Assembly: GCF_037975245.1 (NCBI RefSeq)
Contig: NC_092568.1
Span: forward strand, 18,061,001 to 18,125,000
DNA from: Apostichopus japonicus
Taxonomy: Eukaryota > Echinodermata > Holothuroidea > Aspidochirotida > Stichopodidae
Length of the DNA stretch: 64,000 bases
Direction: 5' to 3'
Position numbers and translations under genes: made by a program. A model generated the notes under the pieces. The model was not told the DNA's origin and made no database searches. It saw only the letters and a program-made list of their open reading frames with translations. This document shows positions 11,672 through 25,061 of this stretch, piece by piece; position 1 is the stretch's first letter; every line of letters starts with the position of its first letter.

Positions 11672-12314
11672 CAAGGGCGGCGGAAGCACTTTTAATCTGG
11701 GGGGGGCACCGACATCAAAGGGCACTTTTCAGAAATTCGATTGAACTGATGCAGCCTTATATTTAGTACCCTTTATAACTCTTATTGTATTATCTTATTT
11801 GCATATACACATCACTCCATCAACGCCCCCCCCCCCTCAAGGAAAATATGCATACTAGCACTGCAATATCCAATGTGCAAATTGGGAAACAAGGAACAAG
11901 TTTTCTTTTGAGACAAAATGAGGTGAAATCATGCTAGTTGCCAATGTAGGAATCTTCCGATTAAGAGTTTATTTCTTGTTATTATCTTAACAAATTTTCC
12001 ATTCGAAATAGCTTTGAGTTTGACCCACAGAAATTCATTGAAAGTCAGGGCGTAGCCAGGATTTGCAAAGTTGTATGCACGACTATCTGAGAGGAGCGCC
12101 ACCATCGGTTGGCGCGGAGCGCAAAAGAAAATTTTTGGTTTTACAAACCCCTCAAATGACCGGAAACGGCCCTTCCCGAGTGTTCATTCTGGTTCCCTGG
12201 CCTCTTGCTAACTTCAGACACCTCAATTTTTATGTAGAAAAAGGGCACATTTTTAATCTGAGGAAAAGTGGGGGGGCACGTGCCCCCTGTGCCCCCCCGG
12301 TTCCGCCGCCCTTG
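11672..12314. mobile_element. Non-autonomous hAT-like element
   Basis: The ends are CAAGGGCGGCGGAAGC and its inverse GGTTCCGCCGCCCTTG. An exact 8-bp target duplication, GTCACAGA, flanks it at 11664-11671 and 12315-12322, the hallmark of the hAT superfamily. The 643-bp interior has no transposase frame; short frames in its right half are not genes. Confidence 0.9.
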
Positions 12315-12322
12315 GTCACAGA

Positions 12323-15300
12323 GGGCTTGAAAGGCTAACATGGTTACTAGTTAACTTTAGGTACTAGGTACAGGAGTGTTCAGGTTGTGAGGAGACAGGT
12401 GTTTGTGTAGTGAAGTTAATGTAGGACAATATAACTAAGAGATCTACCGGGTTACAACCTATAGGCTCCTAATTATCAAGCTACAAACTGTTTGGACACA
12501 GAATGTGTCCCACAAATTTAAACTAATATTTTGTATAAATTTACAAATCTTTGACATGTTAAACACCTAATTTCATCGAATGTCCTCCCCACTGTAATTT
12601 TGGTGAGAGATCTTAAATAGCAAATGTTCTTCAGATCTCATATATTCATTTCTAGGTGGAGTATGACAACACCAGATTGTAGTAAATTCTACTCAAAATG
12701 CAACTTCAAGACAAGAACTTCTCACCAAATGTTGAATGATCTCCAAAAATATGTAATCATGTTACAGTGTATCAATGACTTGAAGTGAGATGGATAAAAA
12801 AGTTTGGAAAAAAAGTTTGAAACTATCAGAATAAATAACAGAACTACTACTGAAAGTAGAATTATACTCCCCCACCATCACCCCCACCCCTCACCTCCTT
12901 GGCACGAGGCTTTCTACAAAAGCTGTATGTATGCAACTTTGGTACCTTACTGCACAGTGTGCACTGAATTTCTTAGTATGTATACAAGTCCTTGATGACT
13001 TGGCATTGATTGTGTAGAGTGCTGTACCATAACAGCAGACTTTTTCTTCAAACATTTTTCAAAATTTTGATTGGTTAATCTGGCTGCTAATAACAGCGTC
13101 AGACCCCATCAAAAACTACTCTATCACAAGTAACAAAATAATTATGACTTTATGGCTTATTATTTATTATTAATATTGTTATTGTTTCTTTTTAATTGCA
13201 CAATTTCATGGTAACATTCATTAAGCTACTCCTCATTTTTAATGTCACGATTTGCCATGAAGTTAGTATTTTCGGGGCAGTCCCTTGTGAAGCTTTGGCA
13301 AAAAGAGCTGGTTTACTTCTTACAGTGAGACAGGTCACACGAGGATACACCACAACTTTCACCTTACATTTCCGATAAACAAGTTAAAATGACAGACAAA
13401 CTTTCTAGAATTACAGTACTTTTGTCAAAGAAAGAGTTTACTGCATGTCAATACAAATTTCCTTGAAGTCGATACAAAAGGCTCAGTTACTTTCACTTAT
13501 GTTTTTACTTCAAACCTTGATTCCATTGTTGGTTCCATTACTTTCATATCTGGTAAATGAAATAAACTATGGTCGACCCCAGCTCTAGAAAATGTAAAAC
13601 TTGCGAGAGCCATACGTAAGTTATACTGAAATCGACTAAGCCTTGTAGGTTATTTCCGTAACATTAGGCTACGCAGGCCTAGCCTATCAGCCTGAGTGAC
13701 TAGTCTTACAGAGATCCACAAATCTTGGATAGAACTGTAGTGTAGAGTTATAGACATTTTATGTGGTGTACATGTATGACACTGTTCATGATCAATCATG
13801 TTGGGTTGCAAGAGTTCTTGGGTAGTGAAAAATGATATTTGTAATCGTTTCCGATCACTTCCAGAGACAGAGGCCAAGCCCAGGGTATACAGCATGTACA
13901 TTGCTGCAAAATAAATTTGAGCATGCGGTATGCCCACATGCACAGTATAGTACTGCATACTCGATTTACTCCAAGTACAGTAGCTTGTCATACGTGCGTG
14001 CGCCTGTGAGGTAGAAAGCAAGCGTGGTCGCAGCCACCAGGGTCTGTACTCTGTAGTACTGTGTACAAAATAATTGATGCTGTACGTAACCATTCGTGCA
14101 TATGTACAATATGCACATACAGCTAAAGTGTAGGACTTTCCCCTCATTACAGAACGTACCAAGATGTTATTTATTTCTTACATTGTTTCTAACATAAATG
14201 GAGGGCGATACCAACAAGAATTTTCCAATTGTTGACCACTTACGGCAAATAAGCTAGTCATCTGTCAGACAACCTAAGCAAGGTTTTAGGTTGTCTGACA
14301 TGATTTTTGGTCTCGGCGGCCCTGTGTAGTTATAATTTGTTTCAAACTCGTGTAGATTTAGAACCAGGAACTTTAGTCTACGTTGTACAGTTCTGTTTAA
14401 GATAGCTTGTTATTGAATCATTGGGAGTAGTGTGCGATAAATACAGAGTAAGCAGTACTTGTAGCAGCCAGGCATATCCACACTCACTATCAGAGGAAAC
14501 TAGTTTTGAAAAAAAACAAATTTGTAAAAGTGATATCAGAGAAGTTCATGATTATATTTCTTTTTATTTGAAACTTCTATATAAATGCTGATCAAGGTTC
14601 CAAACCACATGCTCGCACACATGACCCAGACTCAAACATAAAAGGAGCTCTACTGATATGGTGCCCCAATTGTTTAATACCTCTAATTTTAATGTAAAAG
14701 TTAGAGGGCCTGACGTTGCCTACCAGGATCAGAGGCTAACAGAGGCTAATAGAGGCTAACAGAAGCTAACTGGAAAAACAACTAAGAACGTACAGCACTG
14801 AGAGACACAGATGGACAGACAGTTACATTGGACACATTTATGAGCATTGCATAAAGAAAAGTACACCGTACAACAAAGGAGAGAGGGGTAAGACGAAAGG
14901 AAAGAGCGATGAGAAGATTAAGGGCTTTAGAGATAAACTGTGAGGGGTGCAACAAAGGATAGTTAATTTGTAATGGATGTGAAGAGGAAGAAAGGGGGGA
15001 ATTAGTAACGAAACCGGTTAATGTGGATAGAAAAGATGATAGAGGCTGGATTTAGGCTGGAGGATGGACAGGTAAGAAGGGAGACAGGAGAAGGGAGGGA
15101 TCGAAGTTTAACAGCCTCTCATTTTAGTCAGTTATCAAACCATTCAAGTTGATACGGAAACAGTGTGTCCCCCACATACGGTAGTTACTGTTATGAACCT
15201 TAACTATACCACTTGCGACTAAAACAAAGAGATTGTCTTCGGGGTACTTGCATCATCAGTTGTATTTAATTACAGTCAACATTAAAGTACCAGCAGTGCA

Positions 15301-17695
15301 AGCCAAGTTCACAGTTTTTTCTACAAGCTGTATTCGTTGTCAGTACACATGGTCGTTTCATTACATATTTGAAATTCAGTGAGTTCTCCCTTCCAGCTCA
15401 AGTAAGATTTTACACAAATTTTTAATGGAATGCAGATCAACTAGCCTTAAAATTCTTGACATATATTCAAAAAGCTATTTCCTGGAGGTAATTTCTAATC
15501 TGCCCTCCACGGGGTTCCACCCCACTGATACTGGTCACTAATGCATAATTCACTCAGAAGCATCTCCATCACAAGATGCTTCTCAATCATTAGACTCAAA
15601 AACCAACACAATATTCAATAACAAAAATTCCATTGGGCCCTTGAATTATAAATCTACGGTGAACTTGTTCTTAGCATGCGTGAAACAATAGTAAAACCAG
15701 ATCTGATTCATCATTCTGTGCAGTTTTAGAAATTACTTAAACTACATAGCTACCAGCAACTTAGGTACTTCACCATGTCGTACAATACGAGGGAGCTGTC
15801 CTTCAGCTTCCTACTGTAGCTGTTCCGAGATGAAAAATTATTTACAAACTGCCATTACAGCTATTATAGCAGACTACACACAAAACAAAAAAAACTTCCA
15901 TGGGGATACTGAAAGTCTATAAAAAAGGCATTTCCAATTCCACCAATAATGCCCTGGACGTAACTTATTCAGATATTGCTGAGGTTGTCTGAATCTAACT
16001 GAAAGTAAAGTTATTTTCGTCAGATAAACTCTTCCTTCCTAAGTTCCTATGAAACCAGAGCAGCAGTGAGTAAGTGTTCTGTGATGTTATGTCATCACAG
16101 CTACAGTTTACTGTACATATTTAATATTCTTCAACAGCTTTTAACACGTTTCCAATGTATAATCTTGTTTGGTTATTGATTTCTGCTTAGAAATGTGACG
16201 CATTTGGAATGTTTGCTTTAATTCAGGTGACAATGTACTATGAATTCAAGGTTTCATCCTGGAACTTACAGCAGTTTTGGGGGTAAACACTATTATCGTT
16301 CTCTGTAGAATAAAAATTAGTTTTTTTTTGTCATTGCATCATATGATATATATTCAGCCCAATGTCCGAGAAAATAACACCAGCAAAATAGTAATTAATA
16401 CATAAACTTGATAGAACTCAAAAATTTCAAATCTTTACCATAAAGCACGTATAGTACTGAGGTACCATGTTCACTCTTTTCAATGCAAACATTTTAAAAC
16501 GATCAACTTCTGCCATTGGCATATATTGTTTCAAAGAGGTCATTAGGGCATCGTAAAAAATTTGCAAGACCTACTGAGCGTTACTTCAAAATAACATTGA
16601 AATCGATCAAGGATATGGAAAGCCCACCCGAAGAAGCCACTTATTAATGTATTTGCTACAGTCCTCAACATTTCATCAGAAAATGACACATTTTCATCTT
16701 GGTATTCAACAACATATATGAACAATATTAAAAGAAAAGGTTAAAAACCTTAACAGTGACTTCAAATTTCAAAGAACCTTGACTAATCAACCTTAACAAT
16801 TAATGTACACTGTTCAATGTTGTATGATATGCAAAAGGATCAAGAAATATTGATATGAAATTACCTCACAAATCTCCTCTATAAGCCACACAATGTTGTT
16901 GCAAATTTTCAGTTGTTTTCTATTCAATCAAGATGGTTTCTTAACCTTGGAAAACAGATGAAGTTCTGGTTTAATATGCAAAAATGGCTTCATTGTTGTA
17001 AGGTCAAATTTTTGCTACATTCATAATACCCAACCGAGTTAAGAAAATAGACAACAGATGGGGTTCTAAATTTACTTACTCTTCAGCAGACATGGTTTTC
17101 TTCTATTCGTTAACTAATTATATTAATTGTACAGGTTTTCTCTGCACCCTTGGAAAGGCACACACTGCAATACATTAATATTCTACCTCTGACACGTGCA
17201 CCCGTACCATATCCAAACAATGGATTTCATTTTGGGAAGATTGGACTATTTTATCCAATATTTTCCCAGGAAGGTAATGGAAGTATATGAAAGCATGTAC
17301 ATTGTCACAGCCTCACAGGTAATTGCTAGTATATCCCTGGCAGGCTCTGTTGATGTTGAGAAATGAAGGAAATCCCCTCAAGTTATGACAGGTAATCTCT
17401 GAATTTGACCTATTCTGTCATCAGTTTGTTAAGTAATACAACATCAGTTTTATACCAGTATATATAACTTCATTACCAGGCAACCTCTTCAAATACATCA
17501 TGAGTCATATATTACCAACCTAAACAGACCATCACTTTATACAACTGTAATCTAAAATCTTATTGAAAATGTTTGGAACTGTGATGTGAAGATAATGAAG
17601 GAATGTTTATTAACACAAGTCTGACAAAATACACAAAATTCTCAAGCACAAACAATCTCTAAAATATAAACATATAAGAACATTTAGGCATTACA
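12323..17695. other. Intergenic stretch, no gene seen
   Basis: It contains a short decayed array near 14730-14770 (AGAGGCTAACAGAGGCTAAT) next to a Penelope-like GGCCTGACGTT motif, and purine-rich DNA at 14880-15110. The 170-codon minus-strand frame at 13650-14162 lacks any recognisable motif. Confidence 0.5.
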
Positions 17696-18500
17696 ATGTT
17701 ATCTTCATTTTTCGCTACAACTTTACCTTCCATACACCTGTTAGTTCATGAGCATACCACAAACTGAACTTCTGTATTCTGTGGGAACTAACTGTACTGT
17801 ATTGTCAACCAATCATGGATAAAGATACATTATCAAAAGGTTATCAAATAACACATAAATTTGTTCAAGTTTAAGAATACTGCAAAAGTACTAACCACAT
17901 TGTGATTTTAACTGTCAGAGTGTTGTACAATACATAATATCCCTGGGAGACAAAATTATGATGTTATCTTCATTTTTCGCTACAACTTTACCTTCCATAC
18001 ACCTGTTACGTTCATGAGCATAACACAAACTTAACTTCTGTACTCTGTGGGAACTAACTGTACTGTACTGTCAACCAATCATGGATAAAGATACAACATT
18101 ATCAAAAGGTTATTAAATAACACATAAATTTGTTCAAGTTTAAGAATACTGCAAAAGTACTAACCACATTGTGATTTTAACTGTCAGAGTGTTGTACAAT
18201 ACATAATATCCCTGGGAGACAAAATTATGATGTTATCTTCATTTTTCGCTACAACTTTACCTTCCATACACCTGTTACGTTCATGAGCATAACACAAACT
18301 TAACTTCTGTACTCTGTGGAAACTAACTGTACTGTACTGTCAACCAATCATGGATAAAGATACAACATTATCAAAAGGTTATCAAATAACACATAAATTT
18401 GTTCAAGTTTAAGAATACTGCAAAAGTACTAACCACATTGTGATTTTAAATGTCAGAGTGTGTTACAGTACATAATATCCCCGGGAGACAAAATTATGAT
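17695..18500 (+). repeat. Three tandem copies of a 265-270 bp unit
   Basis: Copies start at about 17695, 17961 and 18230 with ATGTTATCTTCATTTTTCGC and end near 17960, 18229 and 18500 with CTGGGAGACAAAATTATG. They differ by a few substitutions and small indels, so the array is young. No frame is conserved among them. Confidence 0.93.
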
Positions 18501-21500
18501 TGCAACAAGTTAACAATAGATATGACACCAATACCATGCATGATAGACTGACATAATAGGCAAAACTTCATTTGATATAGCTAAGGTAAAGTTGTCATCT
18601 TCCGGGCTGACAACATCATGCCATATTGATGTAAAGTAAACCTGATGTTTATGTATTTGTCAGGTATTATGAATGGTCAGACATGACTTATGTTTTATAC
18701 TGCACATGTAATGTAATGTAAATAAAATCTTATATAGCGCACTACGCGCGATGTATCTGTGCCCTTTATAAACAATCTAGGATATACAATGACATAAAAC
18801 AGTAAATACATCATATACAGATATATACAGAGATCGAAAAAACGATTAAAAGCACTGGTGAAGAGTGAAGTGATAAAACAGATTGACTACAAAGTCTACA
18901 TCACTGAAGGTTTAAGAATCAGTACACTTTAAATGTTTTTCATAGGGTTAACTATATAGATTCACTTGTCTGACTAGAATACTTCACAACACTGTATTTG
19001 GCCTGAATCACTGGGTTTCTCTTACCGACCAGCTGTGAAAGGCAACAAGAACCGAAAGAGCTATGAAATCCTTTTTAAACTACAAAGTTTATGGAAACAA
19101 TTCAAGGAAATTCTCTACATCTACACATCTGTACTGGTGCCAGCAAAGGTTAAGTATTAACATGTGTTGATATTTGTCCTATGGACCTTTAATACATACT
19201 GTAATTCTGCTGGGGTATGTCTCTATATGATGCATATCATTCTTATTTATTGTAATATTAAAGCAGTATTCCTTTCCATTCTCTGAGACTCTGACCCATG
19301 TTTTGTCACCCACAATGCAGTGCGACTTGAAGTGATTCTGTGTGCTTCTATTCGTTTTCCCTAATGGTTGCTCATTCGTACTCATCCTCATACAGGGATG
19401 TGCTCAGGAATATTTGAGTGCTGGGCAGATTTATGCGGTAGTGTGATCCAGATCCCTTTGGGAGGGGTCTCTAAGGGGTGGGGGTGTGCCCCTTCCCTTT
19501 GGAAAATTTTTGCAAATGAACTTTGCTTAATCCTTTTCTTCTTGTTCTGGCGTTTTGTAATATAATTGCCACTACCAGTGAGCTATCAAGCCAGATAAGG
19601 AATATTGGTAGTGCAATCTTCAAGGGAATTCTAGATAGTGATAATAGCCACAAAGGTCAATAATTATAACTGTCATCTAACTTTGCATAATGCTAGCTAG
19701 ACATAGGAACATAAAGTATAAATATATCTAACAATTGCTCTGTCCACCGAACATAGAGCACTCTGCGCTAAAATAGTAGACAACCAACCAAACGTATATG
19801 CATTTATGTGAACACTTACAAGCTCATGGTAAACAAATTTACTGATAGGAAGATTTACACACTTAAACAATGCACCCTTTACTTTGAACGTCTTGTTTAC
19901 AGTACAAGTTTGCATGTATGCTGTTGTGTGTCAACTTTGAACTTACTGCATTGCATATAAAGATCTGGAAGAAACTTTGGAATTTTCTTCACTACCCAGG
20001 ACAAAGTTGATTTGAATCAAACAAATGACAGACATCTTTAATACTATTTTACAAATTATAACCCACAACCAGAGAAAATAATCTATAGAGAAAAAAACTG
20101 AACATGTTGCTGACATTTTCACAAAGTTACAATCCAAACAAATTTTGCAGTTAAATTAACATCTCTTTCCAGAGTCGAGACTACATGATGAGAAAGCTAG
20201 ATTGTACTGTATAATTTGACAGAAAAATCTGCCAAGCTCCTTTAACCAGTTTACAAATTCTCTGTGCCAAATAATTTATTCCAGAGGCAAAATCTGCAAA
20301 AGTGAAAACACTGATGACATCAAAATACACATATGACAATTATACCCATGGTTGCCACCTAGAGTTCAGACTAACCCCACCCAGAGTTCATGTCCATAGG
20401 CCTAGAGAAAGCCAGCTGTACAATACATCAACATCGGTGCTAATTACCGAGTGTTTCGCACCCAATCGTCCGTCGCTGTGTAGACGCAACATGAACCTGT
20501 CAGAAGCATTTTACCAATGGGGATCAATTGACAACATTTAAGTCGTCTTATGCTATTATATATAAACTAGACAATTTTAAATCAATTTTTTAAATGTGAG
20601 AGTAAAACACAAAAACATGTGAAATGTGCAGTACCTTCCTGTTTGCAAAAAATTTGTACCTTATGAGAGCTTGATTTACAACGAGCAAGAAATTCAAAAT
20701 TGTAAGATAAATAACAGTCACACTGACATGATTTCCCAAACGACCTCGGAGAAACTGCTCTCACGGGTGCAAATTTATATGCCAGTTTTACAACCGTAGT
20801 AAATTCCTCTAGATACAAACATGTATGGCTTTAACATCATTAATTATCACAGTTATTTAAGATTTGTTCCACAGAGTTCTACTCTCTTTTATCTGAATGA
20901 AACCACAAGACTTGCCTTGTAACACAGAAATTTATATCATATTATTTACATACTACCAATATCAGTCAAAACCCACTAAAAAGTACCATGATTCATCTTA
21001 CAATTATGGTTCATTGATTATTGCAAGGATCAATACCATATAAATAGAGATCTACGTTCATTGTCCCTATCTATTTGATCTTAACGAACTCTTAAAATGC
21101 TTGTGCATAATGGGACACCCACATACAGGCACACCTGGCTGACTAATTGTATATGATATCAAAGAGAATAATATATAATGGTATTCATGCAGACAGATGT
21201 CACAACAATTACCTGTGGGGCACTTATTTGTTGCCCAATGTAGTTTCACTGGGCTGCGTTGTAAAGATCATGTTCGACATAAGGACCTCTCAATAATACA
21301 GACACCAGACTTTCCAAGTTCTCATTTGAGGCAAGCTCATATATCTTATCCAAGTACAGTAAATTTTACCTACTGTACAAGTGCAGAACAGTGAACTATA
21401 CGTATGACCACGATCATATTTCTCTAGAAAGGGCATCGGGCCTGTACAGTGATTCATGCTAATTATTGTAGTGCGCGTGCGCGCTTCATTATTGGCATGA

Positions 21501-24500
21501 CTGGCCAAGTAAACGATACCTACATGATCCCTAAATTTCCAAACAACTTGCTCTTCAAATAATGTCATTTCATTTCATTAACCAATAATCCATGCAGGAA
21601 TAACTATAAGTTTAACTACTTTTCAGTTTCCCTATTAAGAAGAGTTTAAACATTTCATTCATGTGTGACAAGAAGAAGGATGAATGAAGGTGGGGGGGGG
21701 GGCTAGAGCACATGGTCTGGGGTAAAATTAGGGTGAAATATGGGATAAATAATAAGTTAATAATCTTCTAAGGCCCACACTTATTGATAATCAGTATTAA
21801 GTTGGAGAAAATAATGGATATTTGGTTGCAATATTTTTTTGTAAATTTCAAACTCAAGCACCCTTCAAAGAACATTTACAGACCTGTATTCTCTCCTTCA
21901 ATTTCTTATAGAATGTATCAATTTTGATCTCTCAAATGGCAAGATTAAACCAAGTGTTTGCTTGAATCTTTGAATGTAAACAAAGTGGGTTTGCATCATT
22001 GTTGATGCATACAGCACTTGACCGAAGTTGACACATACAGAACACATAATGTCAGCTATACATTTGTGCAGCATTCCTCCTTCAAGGAGATGAACCATCT
22101 CAAGTTAAATGTAAACTTCACAAGAAACAAGAATCATTTAAGAAGGCTACTCTTGGTCCAAATAAGGGAACAAACAGGATAACAACAATACCTGTACACT
22201 GTACAGTAATAACAGTGCAGGGTGCTGCATAAAACGCTAACCCTTCAATTTGTACTAGACATCTAACAGGTCTCATAATGTCAATCTTACAGTGCTCACA
22301 GGTACTCAGCTTTGTACACTAATGGTGCATACAGGGAAACAATTAGGCTAAGAGCAAACCTGCAACATTGTACACACTGCAGGAGATTATTTACGAACCA
22401 GTCCCTGCTTGTTGTGAGTAGCGGGCAATTTACAGGTGAATGGCTCTCAGGGTGAGACCTTCACACTATCAACAGTATATATCATACCTCTCCATATTGT
22501 AGTAGTGGGTCTGCATCTATAGCATTATCTCCTTTTGATTCAGGCTATTGTCCCACAGACAATAAAAGTGTTTCAGATATTCACCCAGGAGATTAAATCC
22601 ACCACTTACAGTAGTTATGACTGAGATCCTTTCAACCATTGGATGGTTTTGTTTACCGAAGAATAAGACTCACAGAAAATGGTCCACTTGATACAAAATG
22701 AAAAAGTAACAAAAACAAAACAATTCACTTGTTTCAATAACAAAATCAAATTTCAGATCTTTTCAATTGGCTGTTTAATCTTCTAAAGGCAGCTCTTCAT
22801 GCCGATATCCACCCACCAGTGGAATATCTACCCCTACAGCATTTTCTCCTTCTCAGACAGGCAAACTAAACACTGAAACAACTCCATGGGATTGACAAAA
22901 GTATGCAAAAGCTTCTTTCATGTGTGGCTCAATATAATCACAGTTTACAGAAGATCAATACTTCCAATAATGTAAAGCCACTGATTTTCTCTGATTTCAA
23001 AAACAGACCTTTAATACCTTTCAGCTAGTTACCCTCGTAGAGAGAGAGAGGAAACAACAACAATGTAGCAACAGCTTCCCTTCGGGGCACAGAACTCTGT
23101 TACGGTGTCTAATTAAGAGAGCAGTGTTTTCATCGCCATGTAACAACTTTAGAACAGACTCTGTAACAGAGTTCTAATTATAGAGTTCCCATTCACATAT
23201 TAAATACTTCCTTAGTAAATTAAGAGACGCCAGAGAATATCAAAACAAAAAACGTTTATGAAACTCATTTATATCAGGTCAGTCCTTGTGGGGTGTACTA
23301 AAGTCATCTGTGTCAAATACAATTAAGTCTTTGGGCAGCATTGCCACATGATGCAACATGGAGATAAAGAAGCCAATCTCCATCATCCTTGTGACAATAG
23401 TAATTATGCTAACTACAGTACTACACAAACTTCTTTCACTTTCTCTCTTGTGGGATGTACTGTATTGGGCCAATTATCAACTCATTGATTTATAAAAGAA
23501 AGTGCATTGTTAAGTACTGTACTATTTTTTTTTTCCTGTTTCAACAGCATGTCTGTAGCCATTAGAATACACAGCAATAAAGCATAATTACTGACACCCT
23601 TTGAGTAGAACATTAGTTTAGAACGGGCTACGGTAGTGCACAGAAATGCCAGTTGCCATGTTCAAAGATAATTATCAGGTTCAAGAGTTTTACCCTAAAG
23701 GTCCACGCAATTTACTTTTATCACAAGGTCCTTAAGAATACAAATCTGTGAAAGTCGGTATAAAAATTCAGGCTCACTACTTCTTCAGCTCACCTTACGT
23801 AAAATGACATTTAAATAATCGTTGTTCTTATCCACGCCTGATTTGTAATTCTCACAGTTTTCTAGTCCACTCCCACATTTTAAACTGACTGAAAGATATT
23901 AAAGTGACTATATTACATGGAATGCAAGATGGGAATTCTCGATCCCTTGTACAACATGACACTGACTTGTACAGTACATGTATACTTCAATCACACAGCC
24001 TTTAAACATACAGCACAAGAGGTAAATTGATGCTTAAAAGAACCACAGGTGGGCAAACTGGGCCCCACAGGCAATATGCTGCCCCAAGACAAATTTTATG
24101 TGAACCGTTAATGTTAATGTAGCCGAGCCAAACCTTATGGCAAGGAATAGCATGAAACATACATACTGTACTTTGGAAAGTTTGTGGACAAAGCTCTACT
24201 GTGTTATTTCAACATTACACAAGTACAGTTTGCCTGTCAAAATTTCTGATCTTTTATTAGAAAATTTAATGAAAGATTCTCATTTCAATGGAGTGGCATC
24301 CTCACATTTAGTGCTGTGGCCAGCATGTTTGGTACAAAATTTCTGTGTGGCAGGAGCTACATGAATCAACAATAACATTTACAACAAAATTGCCAAGATG
24401 TTGTTGAACTTTCCATACATTTAGTGTTACAGTTCAAACAGGGAATAATTAAGACTTTAAGAGTTCACAGTTTGTTTTAGTTTTGAGGGCTCTAGAACTA

Positions 24501-24593
24501 ATCTCATAATATACTGCAGTACATGTACATAAACTGCATAATATACATCTTTAATAGCATTTTGTATCTGATATTTGCCAATTTGAGACACGA
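18501..24593. other. Intergenic stretch, no gene seen
   Basis: It holds one dispersed repeat copy at 19720-19810, a G run at 21693-21702 and a G-rich segment at 19455-19500. The rest is unremarkable AT-rich sequence in which I see no exon. Confidence 0.5.
19720..19810 (+). repeat. Second copy of the 4205-4290 dispersed repeat
   Basis: It shares GCTCTGTCCA, GAGCACTCTGCGC and CAACCAAACGTATATG with the copy in SIPA1L intron 2. Here the tail is a short non-repetitive AT stretch. Confidence 0.6.
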
Positions 24594-24601
24594 TACTAGA
24601 T

Positions 24602-25053
24602 TAGGGATGCACCGGATCCAAATTTTTGGATCCGGCCGGAACCGGATTTTGCCGGATAGTACATGAAATCCGGCCGGACCGGATTTTTTCATTACACGAA
24701 AGAAAATCATTAATAAGAAGTAGAAGTATGAAACAAGGAGCAAATGTTAGGTGAGGTATACGCATATTATAAAGAAGGGGAAATTATGACCCCATTTAGT
24801 GGGTCAAACCATTGAGAAATTAAATTAAACATGTTAAACCAAATTTTTCCTTACTTTGAATGTTTTTATTAATTTTTGGAAATAGTTTACATTGATTTAA
24901 GTTAAAACCAACACCTTTTTAAGGAATAATTCAGGCCAGATTTTGAAAAAGATGCGGCCGGATTTTGAAAAATATCCGGCCGGAACCGGAACCGGATAAT
25001 TGCTCACTATCCGGCCAGATAGTCCAGCCGGACCGGAATCCGGTGCATCCCTA
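24602..25053. mobile_element. Non-autonomous hAT-like MITE with CCGGCCGGA subterminal repeats
   Basis: The ends are TAGGGATGCACCGGATCC and the inverse GGAATCCGGTGCATCCCTA. An 8-bp target duplication flanks it with one mismatch: TACTAGAT at 24594-24601 and TACTAGAG at 25054-25061. Both subterminal regions carry many CCGG/CCGGCCGGA units, a likely transposase-binding array. The 452-bp element has no coding frame. Confidence 0.9.
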
Positions 25054-25061
25054 TACTAGAG

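Noticed and set aside
13650..14162. 170-codon minus-strand open frame
   Set aside because: No motif, no homology I recognise, no splice context; composition follows the surrounding DNA.
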